This document shows positions 1-8,542 of a stretch of 64,000 nt of DNA, one piece after another (the stretch's first letter is position 1; each line of letters starts with the position of its first letter). The notes under the pieces were generated by a model. That model did no database searches, was not told the origin of the DNA, and worked only from the letters and a program-made list of their open reading frames with translations. A program made the translations under genes and the position numbers. The stretch covers positions 1 through 64,000 of the forward strand of contig CADAEH010000008.1 of the NCBI GenBank assembly GCA_902786855.1. Direction: 5' to 3'. The stretch is from an uncultured Eubacteriales bacterium. GTDB taxonomy: Bacteria > Bacillota > Clostridia > Peptostreptococcales > Anaerovoracaceae.

Positions 1-212
1 ATGTCAGAAAACCTCTCTGCCGTGACTGCTGCGAGATGGTCTGCGATATTGTATGCGAGTTTTTCTGCAGGTGAAAGCTCAACTGAATCTTCGATCTCCT
101 CATAAAAAAGACCTGCCTCTTCCAGATTACCAATCGCATCGCCCATCTCCTGTGCCATCTTCTTTTCCTCTTCGCTCATAGCTTCTTCTTTTTCTTTCTT
201 AAAAATAAACAT
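1..212 (-). CDS. Hypothetical protein, truncated by the window start (N-terminal 70 residues seen)
   Basis: The reading frame opens at an ATG at 212 on the minus strand behind a strong GGAGGAAGG ribosome binding site and is still open at base 1. The visible part is very acidic and helical: a basic start (MFIFKKEKEEAM), a run of Glu/Lys/Met, then LSPAEKLAYNIADHLAAVTA. There is no signal peptide or membrane segment in the visible part. I do not recognise the family. It lies downstream of a 46-residue gene in the same direction but is separated from it by an intrinsic terminator at 244-275, so it probably has its own start of transcription or depends on readthrough. Confidence 0.6.
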   Translation of the reverse strand, partial: MFIFKKEKEEAMSEEEKKMAQEMGDAIGNLEEAGLFYEEIEDSVELSPAEKLAYNIADHLAAVTAERFSD

Positions 213-243
213 ATTTGATCCTTCCTCCGGGTTCTCCGGCTTC

Positions 244-275
244 AATAAAAAACTCCGCACCTTATTGCACGGAGT
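244..275 (-). terminator. Intrinsic terminator after the 46-codon gene
   Basis: On the minus strand ACTCCGTGC and GTGCGGAGT form a 9-bp stem (two G-T pairs) around a six-base loop, followed by TTTTTATT. It lies 35 bp past the stop codon of the 310-450 gene. Confidence 0.75.
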
Positions 276-309
276 CATGTAGTCAGCCGGAGCTGAAAGA
301 AGAATCATT

Positions 310-450
310 TTAATCTACGAACTTGATCAGAAGATCATCGATGGCATCAGTGTATCTGCCTTCGGCCAGAAGCTGGTTCTTGAACTCAACGAGAGCCATG
401 ACTATGATCCTGACCTCATCGTAAGTGAATCTGAATTTAGGTTTGAACAT
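310..450 (-). CDS. Small hypothetical protein, 46 aa
   Basis: An ATG at 450 follows AGAGGTGAGCCAA, a good ribosome binding site, and opens a 46-codon frame ending in TAA at 310. The product starts MFKPKFRFTYDEVRIIVMAL and ends AIDDLLIKFVD. It is mixed basic and acidic, predicted helical, without membrane segment or cysteines. I do not recognise a family. A clean ribosome binding site and a terminator immediately downstream make it a credible monocistronic gene. A possible promoter (TTTACA, 18 bp, TTACAT) sits just upstream, but this is weak. Confidence 0.6.
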   Translation of the reverse strand: MFKPKFRFTYDEVRIIVMALVEFKNQLLAEGRYTDAIDDLLIKFVD

Positions 451-965
451 TTGGCTCACCTCTTTTCTTTTCCATATATGTAATTCTTATTTCAGTTTCA
501 GTGTAAAAGAGCCGGTCAGAACCTGCAATTATATAAAGGATCTTTTTTAAGATCGGTCAGAAAGACATTTGTTGAACGGCTCAGAATCTGTCATATTATA
601 GGCGTATTGGGGACAGCGATGGGGACAGCCCTCTGAAACATGCTGTTGGGGACGGAAAATGACGACTTTCGTGTACGGCGGATCTCCAACAGCGGCAAAA
701 ACCGGCATCAACGCCAGTAATATCAGGCTATTCAGGAAATAATTACCTTCGTGGGTTCGTGTACCATGCCGCCAGTCAGACACGTTTTTATGAGGTACCT
801 TGTACCATGCCAGTACACCGTACTCGAACCCATCAGAGGCGCTCTCAGCCCCAACCAGAGACCCAGATTTCCGCAATTCAAGATACATACCACATACATC
901 ACATGCAGTTTCAAAAAACGCGCCGCATACTGAAATTTCAAGGGATATAGCCTGTATCCGTTGCA
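451..965. other. Unassigned 500-bp stretch with GTCCCC repeats and tRNA-like fragments
   Basis: No convincing gene is present: the open frames here lack ribosome binding sites and resemble no family I know. Between about 604 and 657 the plus strand repeats GGGGACAG, GGGGACAG and GGGGACGG, a pattern often left near degraded transposase-type elements. At 748-773 the sequence CGTGGGTTCGTGTACCATG followed by CCGCCA resembles the 3' end of tRNA-Ser in inverted orientation. TGTACCATGCC occurs twice (about 760 and 801), and TCGAACCCA near 824 is the complement of the T-arm motif. I read this as a decayed mobile element or integration scar, with low confidence. Confidence 0.35.
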
Positions 966-998
966 ACAAAAGAGCCCTGAGAAAACGTCTCTCAGGGC
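966..998 (-). terminator. Intrinsic terminator of tRNA-Ser
   Basis: On the minus strand a perfect 9-bp stem, GCCCTGAGA with TCTCAGGGC, around a seven-base loop is followed by TCTTTTGTTG. It begins 8 bp past the tRNA 3' end. Confidence 0.85.
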
Positions 999-1005
999 AA
1001 AATTT

Positions 1006-1093
1006 TGGCGGAGGACATGGGACTCGAACCCACGGGGCTGTTACGCCTTACCTGATTTCCAATCAGGCTCCTTAGCCACTCGGTCAATCCTCC
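1006..1093 (-). tRNA. tRNA-Ser (anticodon GGA)
   Basis: The minus strand gives an 88-base class II tRNA with an encoded CCA end. The acceptor strands GGAGGAT and GTCCTCC pair, the D arm reads GACCGAGTGGCTAAGGAG, the anticodon stem is CCTGA/TCAGG with loop TTGGAAA, so the anticodon is GGA and it reads UCC/UCU. A long variable arm and the T arm GTGGGTTCGAGTCCCAT follow. The discriminator base is G, as expected for serine tRNAs. It stands alone and has its own terminator. Confidence 0.96.
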
Positions 1094-1238
1094 ATGGTAA
1101 GTATAATAAATACTCTGTTCAGTTTATGTGCCGGACAATCTCCTGCTCAGCTCGATTATCTTAACACAATGAGGTGTTTATTGCAACAGTGAATTTCAAG
1201 CTTTGCGGTAGTTTTACAGTCTTTAATGTGATATCATC

Positions 1239-1264
1239 TTAACGATCAGTTAACACCAGTTAAC
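1239..1264 (+). promoter_or_regulatory. Iterated TTAAC operator-like repeat upstream of feoAB
   Basis: TTAAC occurs three times at 1239, 1250 and 1260, about one helical turn apart. The first two form the inverted repeat TTAAC-GATCA-GTTAA, and the second and third are direct GTTAAC repeats. The cluster ends 30 bp before the feoAB start. DtxR/MntR-type regulators bind AT-rich inverted repeats and such a regulator is encoded at 43617-44015, whose own leader also carries GGTTAAC. The link is inference. Confidence 0.4.
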
Positions 1265-1294
1265 TTCAAAATAGATATAAAGGCGGCATACTAT

Positions 1295-3625
1295 ATGACA
1301 CTAAGAGAGCTGGGAGTCGGTGAATCTGCGATCATTCTGTCTGTCGGAGGCGAAGGAGCCTTAAGACAGCACTTTCTTGATATGGGTGTTATTCCCGGAG
1401 CAGAAGTCACTGTTATAAAGTTCGCTCCTATGGGTGATCCGGTAGAGATCAAGATTCATGGATATCAGCTTACACTGAGACTTGATGACGCAGGTAAGAT
1501 AGAAATAGAGAAAATCAGTCATTCTGAGGCTGTTGCTTTGGAGGAATCTGAGCTGAAAGCTCGCTCAGAGCACCCTGGTCTTGGTGAAGGCGGAAAGTTT
1601 CATCCTAAGGGAACAGGCAATCCGCTTCCTGAAGGGACGGTCCTGAGTTTCGCTCTCGTAGGAAACCAGAACAGCGGTAAGACTACCCTCTTCAATCAGC
1701 TGACCGGATCCAATCAGCATGTTGGCAACTTTCCGGGAGTTACTGTTGACCGTAAGGATGGGCCTATCAAAGGTCACCCGGACACTCTTGTCACCGATCT
1801 TCCGGGCATTTATTCAATGTCGCCTTACAGCAGCGAAGAGATCGTCTCGCGTAATTTTGTTCTCTATGACAAGCCGCATGCGATAATCAACATAGTTGAT
1901 GCGACCAATATCGAGAGAAACATGTATCTGACGATGCAGCTGCTTGAGATGGATGTCCCTGTTGTTGTTGCTCTCAATATGATGGATGAGCTCACAGCTA
2001 ACGGCGGCACGATTGATGTCAATGAGATGGAGAGCATACTCGGCACACCTGTTGTTCCTATCTCTGCTGCAAAAAATCAGGGTATCGACGAGCTTGTAGA
2101 CCATGCTGTCCATATCGCAAAATACCAGGAAAAACCGGCTCGTACAGATTTCTGTGATCAGAATGATCACGGCGGAGCTGTACACAGGTGTATACACGCT
2201 GCATCGCATCTTATCGAAGATCATGCTGCTGCCGCAGGCCTGCCTCTCAGATTTGCTGCCACCAAAGTTATCGAAGGTGATCCGCTGATCATCAAGACTC
2301 TGGGACTTGATCAGAATGAAAAAGAAACGATCGAACACATCGTCCTTCAGATGGAAGAAGAGCGCGGACTCGACCGCAGTGCTGCCATAGCAGACATGCG
2401 TTTCGCGTTCATACAGAAGATATGTGCCGAAACTGTGCGCAAGCCACGTGAGAGCAAAGAACGTATCAGGAGTGAAAAGATCGACCGTTTTCTGACCGGT
2501 AAGTACACTGCTATCCCGGCTTTCATAGTCATCATGGGCATAGTCTTCTTCCTCACATTCAACGTGATCGGCAAATGGCTTCAGGATCTGCTTGCAGCGG
2601 GCATCGGTGCCCTCACCAGTGTAGTTGATGCCGCTCTTACATCAGGCAATGTTAACGAAGCTGTTCATGGGCTGATCATAAACGGTATTTTTGAAGGTGT
2701 CGGAAGTGTGCTTAGCTTCCTGCCTATCATCGTAACGATGTTTTTCTTCCTGTCAATGCTTGAGGACTCGGGTTATATTGCCAGGGTCGCATTCGTAATG
2801 GACAGGATGCTCAGAAAGATAGGCCTCTCAGGGCGCAGTATCGTGCCGATGCTTATAGGATTTGGCTGTACGGTACCTGCTGTTATGGCTACACGCACGC
2901 TGCCGAGTGAAAGGGACCGCCGTATGACTATTCTGCTGACACCTTTCATGAGCTGCTCAGCAAAGCTGCCGATCTATGCATTCTTCGTCAACGCATTTTT
3001 CCCGGGCCGAGGAGGCCTTATAATGATCGGTCTGTATCTGCTCGGCATCCTTACCGGTATAATCATCGCGCTCCTGTACAGAAGTATTCTCTTCAAGGGT
3101 GAAGCAGTACCTTTCGTTATGGAGCTGCCTAATTACAGAATGCCAGGCGCAAAAAATGTCCTCCGCCTGCTGTGGGACAAGGCAAAGGACTTTCTTCAGA
3201 GAGCGTTCTCTGTCATTCTTATCGCAACTGTTGTGGTATGGATACTGCAGAGCTTTGACTTCAGATTCAGTCTGGTAACCGATCAGCAGGACAGCATCCT
3301 TGCTGCAATAGCCGGATGGCTGGCGCCGCTTATGAAGCCGGCAGGTCTCGGCGACTGGCGTATATGTACAGCGCTCATAACAGGCTTCATGGCAAAAGAA
3401 AGTGTAGTTTCCACACTTGGCATCCTGTTCGGACAAAGCGTCAGTACAGCTATATCCGCGGCGAGCGCCGCATCGCTCCTTGTCTTCTCACTCCTGTATA
3501 CTCCATGTGTGGCTGCCATAGCCTCGATACGAAGAGAGATGGGACCAAAGTGGGCGATCATAGTCGTCATATGGCAATGCTTCATAGCATGGCTCATGGC
3601 GCTGCTGATATATCATATAGTTTAG
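1295..3625 (+). CDS. feoB: Ferrous iron transport protein, FeoA-FeoB fusion
   Basis: This 776-residue protein takes up ferrous iron across the cytoplasmic membrane. Residues 1-75 form a FeoA (SH3-like) domain, beginning MTLRELGVGESA. A FeoB G domain follows, with G1 GNQNSGKTT at 123-131, switch FPGVTVDRK, G3 DLPG at 168-171 and G4 NMMD at 228-231. From about residue 410 the membrane part carries the two Gate regions, including GFGCTVPAVMATRTL and SCSAKLPIYAFF. FeoA and FeoB are separate genes in most bacteria; here they are one polypeptide, as in some Clostridia and Bacteroidetes. The gene is alone, preceded by AAAGGCGG and the TTAAC repeats, and ends in a strong terminator. FeoC is not present. 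Confidence 0.95.
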   Translation: MTLRELGVGESAIILSVGGEGALRQHFLDMGVIPGAEVTVIKFAPMGDPVEIKIHGYQLTLRLDDAGKIEIEKISHSEAVALEESELKARSEHPGLGEGGKFHPKGTGNPLPEGTVLSFALVGNQNSGKTTLFNQLTGSNQHVGNFPGVTVDRKDGPIKGHPDTLVTDLPGIYSMSPYSSEEIVSRNFVLYDKPHAIINIVDATNIERNMYLTMQLLEMDVPVVVALNMMDELTANGGTIDVNEMESILGTPVVPISAAKNQGIDELVDHAVHIAKYQEKPARTDFCDQNDHGGAVHRCIHAASHLIEDHAAAAGLPLRFAATKVIEGDPLIIKTLGLDQNEKETIEHIVLQMEEERGLDRSAAIADMRFAFIQKICAETVRKPRESKERIRSEKIDRFLTGKYTAIPAFIVIMGIVFFLTFNVIGKWLQDLLAAGIGALTSVVDAALTSGNVNEAVHGLIINGIFEGVGSVLSFLPIIVTMFFFLSMLEDSGYIARVAFVMDRMLRKIGLSGRSIVPMLIGFGCTVPAVMATRTLPSERDRRMTILLTPFMSCSAKLPIYAFFVNAFFPGRGGLIMIGLYLLGILTGIIIALLYRSILFKGEAVPFVMELPNYRMPGAKNVLRLLWDKAKDFLQRAFSVILIATVVVWILQSFDFRFSLVTDQQDSILAAIAGWLAPLMKPAGLGDWRICTALITGFMAKESVVSTLGILFGQSVSTAISAASAASLLVFSLLYTPCVAAIASIRREMGPKWAIIVVIWQCFIAWLMALLIYHIV

Positions 3626-3632
3626 AATCTAT

Positions 3633-3659
3633 GGCCGGTCACTCACCGGCCAATTTTTG
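3633..3659 (+). terminator. Intrinsic terminator of feoAB
   Basis: GGCCGGT-CACTC-ACCGGCC is followed by AATTTTTG on the plus strand. The left arm overlaps the last codons of the convergent ABC transporter gene. Confidence 0.85.
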
Positions 3660-5360
3660 TGTATTATAGAGCTCGGCGTACTCTCCGCCCTTAGCCAGCA
3701 GTTCATCATGAGTGCCGGATTCTGTTATCTTTCCATCCTCTATCACGATGATCCTGTCAGCATTTCTGACAGTTGCAAGTCTGTGAGCTATCACAATGCT
3801 TGTGCGACCTTTGGCCAGTTCGTCAAAACTTCTCTGTATACGCTGTTCAGTTACAGTATCGAGTGCAGACGTTGCTTCGTCTAATATCAGTATTTTAGGA
3901 TCTTTCAGGAATATCCTTGCGATCGACAGACGCTGCTTCTGTCCTCCTGAAAGTTTTGTACCTCTTTCACCTACATAGGTATTGAACTGATCAGGCATGT
4001 CCATTATGTCATCATAGAGTTCCGCCCTCTTTGCAGCTTCTACAACCTCATCGAACGACGCGCCGGGTCTTCCATAGCGTATGTTCTCAAGTATCGAGTC
4101 GGCAAAAATGAATACATCCTGCTGTACGATTCCTATGTTTTCTCTTATCGATGTCTTGGTCACATGCCTGACATCCTGGCCGTCTATCAGTATGCTGCCT
4201 TCAGTAACATCATAGAACCTTGGGATAAGCTGGCACAGTGTACTCTTGCCGCCTCCTGAAGGACCGACGACTGCCACTTTTTCTCCCGCAGAGATATGCA
4301 AGTCAAGATGATCTATGACCTCGGCATTCTCATCATATGAAAACGATATATCATTTACATCTATATCTCCGCGAGTCACAAGTATAGGCTGAGCATCCGG
4401 ATCTTCAACGACGACCGGTTTCATATCCATGATCTCATTGAATCTGCGGAGGCCCGCCATGCCGTTGGTGAACACCTCGGCAAATTGAGCGAGTTTGCGT
4501 ATCGGAGACACGAATGTATTTACGAACAGAGTGAATGTGATCAGATCGATATAATTGAGAGAGCCTTTCATGATAAGGTATCCGCCGAAAGTGATCACCA
4601 CGGCCGGCATTATTCCCATGAAAAATTCCTGAGTGGCGAAAAATTTGCCCATAGTCTTGAAATAGATCCGCCTTGCCTCTATATATGAGTCGTTGGAATG
4701 TGTGAATCTGTCCTGTTCCACCTCTTCATTGGCAAAAGCCTTGGATGTCTTCATACCGCTGAGGCTCGTCTCGATATCCGCATTGATGCCTGCCAGTTTT
4801 CTCTTGACCTCAGTCGAAGCCTCTGACATGCTCCTGCGTCTCTTCATTACCACCAGGATGAATATCGGTATCAGAACAGCTACTATGAGAGCAAGTCTCC
4901 ACTCAATATAGAACATGCAGCTGAGCGACCCTATTATGGTAAGCATGGATATCAGGAGATCTTCAGGACCGTGATGAGCAAGCTCAGTGATCTCGAACAG
5001 ATCACCTGTCATACGGCTCATAAGCTTGCCTGTACGGTTTTTATCATAGAACTCAAAATCCAGTTCCTGCAGATGCCTGAATAGAGTGGCTCTGATGTCT
5101 GCCTCCACATAAACACCGAAAAGATGTCCGATATAGGTCATCAGAAACTGTCCGCCTGAACGCAGCACGAAGAAGCATCCCATACACAGCATCAGAGCGA
5201 AGAATGGACCATATGCTTTGTCCGGGAGCATATCATACATCGCATGCCTGGAGACCAAAGGAAAAGCAAGGTCTATGGCTGCGACCATAACAGCGCAGCA
5301 CATATCCAGTATGAACAGCTTTTTATGCGGTTTGAAGAAACTGAACAGTGATCTGAGCAT
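3639..5360 (-). CDS. ABC transporter, ATP-binding and permease in one chain (exporter type)
   Basis: The 573-residue protein is a type IV ABC half-transporter that should act as a homodimer or with a partner. An N-terminal membrane domain (six segments, about residues 15-310) is followed by the nucleotide-binding domain: Walker A GPSGGGKST at 366-374, Q-loop VQQDVF near 413, signature LSGGQ at 470-474, Walker B ILILDEA around 490-496 and the H-loop IAHRLAT. All catalytic residues are intact. The layout resembles MsbA/LmrA/BmrA exporters of lipids or drugs; the substrate cannot be read from sequence. No partner half-transporter is adjacent, which favours a homodimer. The start follows CTAAGGAG. 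It is convergent with feoAB and lies after the butyrate kinase terminator, so it probably has its own promoter. Confidence 0.92.
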   Translation of the reverse strand: MLRSLFSFFKPHKKLFILDMCCAVMVAAIDLAFPLVSRHAMYDMLPDKAYGPFFALMLCMGCFFVLRSGGQFLMTYIGHLFGVYVEADIRATLFRHLQELDFEFYDKNRTGKLMSRMTGDLFEITELAHHGPEDLLISMLTIIGSLSCMFYIEWRLALIVAVLIPIFILVVMKRRRSMSEASTEVKRKLAGINADIETSLSGMKTSKAFANEEVEQDRFTHSNDSYIEARRIYFKTMGKFFATQEFFMGIMPAVVITFGGYLIMKGSLNYIDLITFTLFVNTFVSPIRKLAQFAEVFTNGMAGLRRFNEIMDMKPVVVEDPDAQPILVTRGDIDVNDISFSYDENAEVIDHLDLHISAGEKVAVVGPSGGGKSTLCQLIPRFYDVTEGSILIDGQDVRHVTKTSIRENIGIVQQDVFIFADSILENIRYGRPGASFDEVVEAAKRAELYDDIMDMPDQFNTYVGERGTKLSGGQKQRLSIARIFLKDPKILILDEATSALDTVTEQRIQRSFDELAKGRTSIVIAHRLATVRNADRIIVIEDGKITESGTHDELLAKGGEYAELYNTQKLAGE

Positions 5361-5376
5361 CAGAATGTTTCTCCTT

Positions 5377-5411
5377 AGAAAAATATGCGGATAACAGGTA
5401 GGTTATCCGCA
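5377..5411 (-). terminator. Intrinsic terminator of butyrate kinase
   Basis: On the minus strand TGCGGATAAC-CTACCT-GTTATCCGCA, a perfect 10-bp stem, is followed by TATTTTTCT. Confidence 0.9.
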
Positions 5412-5474
5412 AATCTTACTTCGTCTGCCCTTCGATCAATCAATGCGAAGGCTTTGGTTAAAACATAACAGGGA

Positions 5475-6545
5475 TCACTCGTAGATCTCCCAGTGATTGG
5501 TCTCAAGTGCTTTGAGAGCTCCTTCAGCAAGAGCTTTCATCTCTTCTTCTCCAGGGAATCTCATGATCGGAGCGATCTTGCTGACATATGAGCTGATCTC
5601 TTCACAGAACCTGTCGGAATATGCCATGCCTCCGGTAAAGATGATGGCATCGACGTTGAATCTCAGTACAGCTGACATAGCTCCGATATCCTTTGCGAGC
5701 TGGTAAGCGATAGCCTTGAATGCCATCAGCATCTTCTCATCACCGTCATCGAATGCTGCATTTTCAACTACTCTGAAGTCCTTGGTCCCTGTATATGAAT
5801 AGATGCCTGCTTCCTGTCCGATTATCCTCTTGACATCAGCCTTGGTCATGCCTTCCTTGAAGCAGAGATTGACAAGTGCGTTTGCAGGAAGTGCTCCGCC
5901 TCTGTCCATACCCATAGCTCCGTCATCCTTTACATTGTTGACGTCTACTACTTTACCCTTCTTGTGAGCTGCTACGGATACTCCTCCGCCGAGGTGGCAG
6001 ATGACGAGGTTGAGTTCTTCATATGCTTTGCCAAGCTGCTTTGCTGCCTTGCGGGCAACAGACTTGTGGTTGAGTGGATGGAAGAAAGACTGTCTTTCGA
6101 ATCCCTCAAGACCGAGTCCCGAATATCTTGCAAGAGGTTCCATCTCATCTACGCAGACAGGGTCTACGAAAAATGAAGGGATGCCTACAGAATCAGCGAG
6201 TTCTTTTGAAATATATGCTCCGAGGTTTGCCGCATGCTCGCCGTAAGGAGGGTTCTTGATATCACGGATCACTGCATCATTGACTCTGTATGTTCCTGAA
6301 GGAATGTGCTTGAAAAGACCGCCTCTGCCGCATATAGCGTCAAAGTCCTCAAGGCTGTAGCCTTCCTTCTGGATAGTTTCAAGGATGGCTTCCTTCCTGA
6401 ACGGAGCCTGGTCGACGACGTGAGGGTATTTTGCTATCTCGGCCGCATCGTGGTCGATGCCTACACGCATTACTTCATTCTGATCTTCAAAAACGCAGAT
6501 CTTGGTCGAAGTAGCACCCGGGTTGATTACAAGAATTCTTTTCAT
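5475..6545 (-). CDS. buk: Butyrate kinase
   Basis: The enzyme converts butyryl phosphate and ADP to butyrate and ATP, the last step of the kinase route of butyrate fermentation; it can also act on other branched acyl phosphates. The 356-residue length and the acetokinase-fold signatures fit: NPGATSTK at 8-15, the phosphate-binding HLGGGVSVAAH, DRGGALPAN and FTGGMAYS. The start follows AAAGGAG. The usual partner, phosphotransbutyrylase (ptb), is not next to it, so the acyl phosphate must come from a gene elsewhere. A terminator follows directly and a TATAAT lies about 65 bp upstream, so it looks monocistronic. Confidence 0.95.
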   Translation of the reverse strand: MKRILVINPGATSTKICVFEDQNEVMRVGIDHDAAEIAKYPHVVDQAPFRKEAILETIQKEGYSLEDFDAICGRGGLFKHIPSGTYRVNDAVIRDIKNPPYGEHAANLGAYISKELADSVGIPSFFVDPVCVDEMEPLARYSGLGLEGFERQSFFHPLNHKSVARKAAKQLGKAYEELNLVICHLGGGVSVAAHKKGKVVDVNNVKDDGAMGMDRGGALPANALVNLCFKEGMTKADVKRIIGQEAGIYSYTGTKDFRVVENAAFDDGDEKMLMAFKAIAYQLAKDIGAMSAVLRFNVDAIIFTGGMAYSDRFCEEISSYVSKIAPIMRFPGEEEMKALAEGALKALETNHWEIYE

Positions 6546-6608
6546 GAGATTGATACTCCTTTCGGCATTACCTTTTTATATGCCTGTATTATTAGATGCG
6601 TCCCGATA

Positions 6609-6614
6609 ATTATA
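6609..6614 (-). promoter_or_regulatory. Possible -10 element for butyrate kinase
   Basis: TATAAT on the minus strand within GGGGTATAATTATCG, about 64 bp upstream of the buk start. No good -35 is seen at the expected distance. Confidence 0.35.
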
Positions 6615-6638
6615 CCCCATTACATGCGCTTCCGCACG

Positions 6639-8522
6639 TTATTTGTTTCTGTTGTTGAACTTGCGGCGCTCCAGTTCTGTCAGGAGTTTTTTCCTGAGCC
6701 TGATATCTGAAGGCGTCACTTCGACAAGTTCATCATCGCTTATGAATTCGAGCGCTTCCTCAAGTGTGAACACTCTCGGAGGTGTCAGCTTGATGGTATC
6801 ATCGCTGCCTGCAGCTCTCATATTGGTAGCCTTTTTGGCTCTGCACGGATTGACAACCATGTCGTCTGTTCTGGCATTCATGCCCACGATCTGTCCCTCA
6901 TAGACATGATCCTGCGGCTTGACGAACATCTGGACTCTCTCCTGTATAGTGAAGATAGCGTAAGCAGTGCAGTGACCTTCTTCCTGTGCGACAGCCACTC
7001 CGTTGATCCTGCCCGGGATATCTCCCTTCCAAGGTTCAAATCCTTCGAATCTCCTGACCATTGTACCCTCGCCGTGGGTGTCATTGATGAACTCAGTCCT
7101 GTATCCCATCAGGCCTCTGGTAGGCGCTGTGTAGATTATCCTTGAATAGCCGTTTCCTTCCGAGTACATCTGCTTCATCATGCCCTTGCGGAGGTTGAGC
7201 TTGCTGATGACAGGTCCTGTGTATTCATCAGGTACGCTTACGACTACCTCTTCAACAGGCTCGAGCTTTTCGCCGTTTTCTCCCCTCTTGATTACGACTT
7301 CAGGTTTTGATACAGCCAGCTCGAACCCCTCTCTTCTCATATTCTCTATGAGTATAGACAGATGCAGCTCTCCTCTGCCGGATACCTTGAATGAATCCGT
7401 AGTGTCTGTTGGTTCCACCAAAAGGCCTACATTGACCTCAAGTTCTTTTTCCAGCCTGTCTTTTATGTGTCTTGAAGTCACATATTTTCCGACTTTTCCG
7501 GCAAAAGGTGATGTGTTGACCATGAAGTTCATGGAAAGTGTAGGCTCCTCTATGTGGATAGTACCGAGGGACTCAGGAACTTCAGGATCGCAGATGGTCT
7601 CGCCTATAGAGATATCAGATATACCGGAAACCACAACTATGTCTCCGCTTCTTGCTTCATTCACAGGAACTCTGCTGAGCCCTCTGTATACGAATACCTG
7701 ATTGATCTTATTCTTGCTGACAGAGCCGTCTTCTTTTGTGACAGCAACCATCTGAGCTTCCTTGATAGTGCCCCTTGTGATCCTTCCTATGCCGAGTCTT
7801 CCGATATAATCATCATATGCGAGCGTGGATACCTGAAGCTGCAGAGGCTCTGAATCTCTCGCAGGATAAGGATCACAGTGGTCGACGATGCACTGTAAGA
7901 GAGGTTCAATGTTCAGGCCTCCATATCCCTTAGGGGATTTTTTGATCTTGGTCTGACCTTCTCCGATGGTGATACCTTCGACTTCAGATGGATCGTTTAC
8001 GGCTATGCCCTGCCTTGCTATACCATAGAGTATAGGGAAATCCAGCTGGTCATCATTTGCCTCAAGATCCATGAAGAGTTCATATGTCTCATCCACCACT
8101 TCATCGATCCTCGCATCCTTTTTGTCTATCTTGTTGATAAACAGGATAGGATTGATTCCCTGCTGCAGGGATTTGTTGAGTACGAATCTGGTCTGCGGCA
8201 TCGGTCCTTCGCTTGAATCGACAAGAAGGATGACAGTATCTACCGTCTTCATAATACGCTCTACCTCAGAGCTGAAGTCCGCGTGGCCCGGAGTGTCGAC
8301 TATATTGATCTTATAGTCTTTATACATTATTGAGCAGTTCTTGGAATAGATCGTGATGCCTCTCTCTCTTTCGATGGCATCTGAGTCCATGACACAGTCA
8401 ACTACCTGCTCGTTTTCACGGAAAACGTGTGACTGAGCGAGCAGTGCATCAACCAGAGTGGACTTTCCGGCGTCTACGTGTGCAATTACTGCTATGTTTA
8501 TTATCTTTTGATTATCTGCCAT
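6639..8522 (-). CDS. typA: Translational GTPase TypA/BipA
   Basis: TypA is a ribosome-associated GTPase of the EF-G/LepA group, linked to 50S assembly and stress adaptation. The 627 residues match the family's usual length. The G domain shows AHVDAGKST at 14-22, the effector region RERGITI near 52-58, DTPGH at 76-80 and NKID at 130-133. The EF-G-like domains III and V follow, then the TypA-specific C-terminal domain with TRGLMGYRTEF and GTMVRRFEGF. The C-terminus is basic (LLTELERRKFNNRNK). It reads in the same direction as buk with a 93-bp gap that contains a possible promoter. Confidence 0.97.
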   Translation of the reverse strand: MADNQKIINIAVIAHVDAGKSTLVDALLAQSHVFRENEQVVDCVMDSDAIERERGITIYSKNCSIMYKDYKINIVDTPGHADFSSEVERIMKTVDTVILLVDSSEGPMPQTRFVLNKSLQQGINPILFINKIDKKDARIDEVVDETYELFMDLEANDDQLDFPILYGIARQGIAVNDPSEVEGITIGEGQTKIKKSPKGYGGLNIEPLLQCIVDHCDPYPARDSEPLQLQVSTLAYDDYIGRLGIGRITRGTIKEAQMVAVTKEDGSVSKNKINQVFVYRGLSRVPVNEARSGDIVVVSGISDISIGETICDPEVPESLGTIHIEEPTLSMNFMVNTSPFAGKVGKYVTSRHIKDRLEKELEVNVGLLVEPTDTTDSFKVSGRGELHLSILIENMRREGFELAVSKPEVVIKRGENGEKLEPVEEVVVSVPDEYTGPVISKLNLRKGMMKQMYSEGNGYSRIIYTAPTRGLMGYRTEFINDTHGEGTMVRRFEGFEPWKGDIPGRINGVAVAQEEGHCTAYAIFTIQERVQMFVKPQDHVYEGQIVGMNARTDDMVVNPCRAKKATNMRAAGSDDTIKLTPPRVFTLEEALEFISDDELVEVTPSDIRLRKKLLTELERRKFNNRNK

Positions 8523-8542
8523 ATCGTTGTTCTCTCTTGTGT

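Noticed and set aside
547-969. 140-codon frame on the minus strand in the first kilobase
   Set aside because: No ribosome binding site, composition unlike a protein, overlaps repeats and tRNA-like fragments; no recognisable domain.
1200-1294. Fur box upstream of feoAB
   Set aside because: No match to the GATAATGATTATCATTATC consensus; only the TTAAC repeats are clear.
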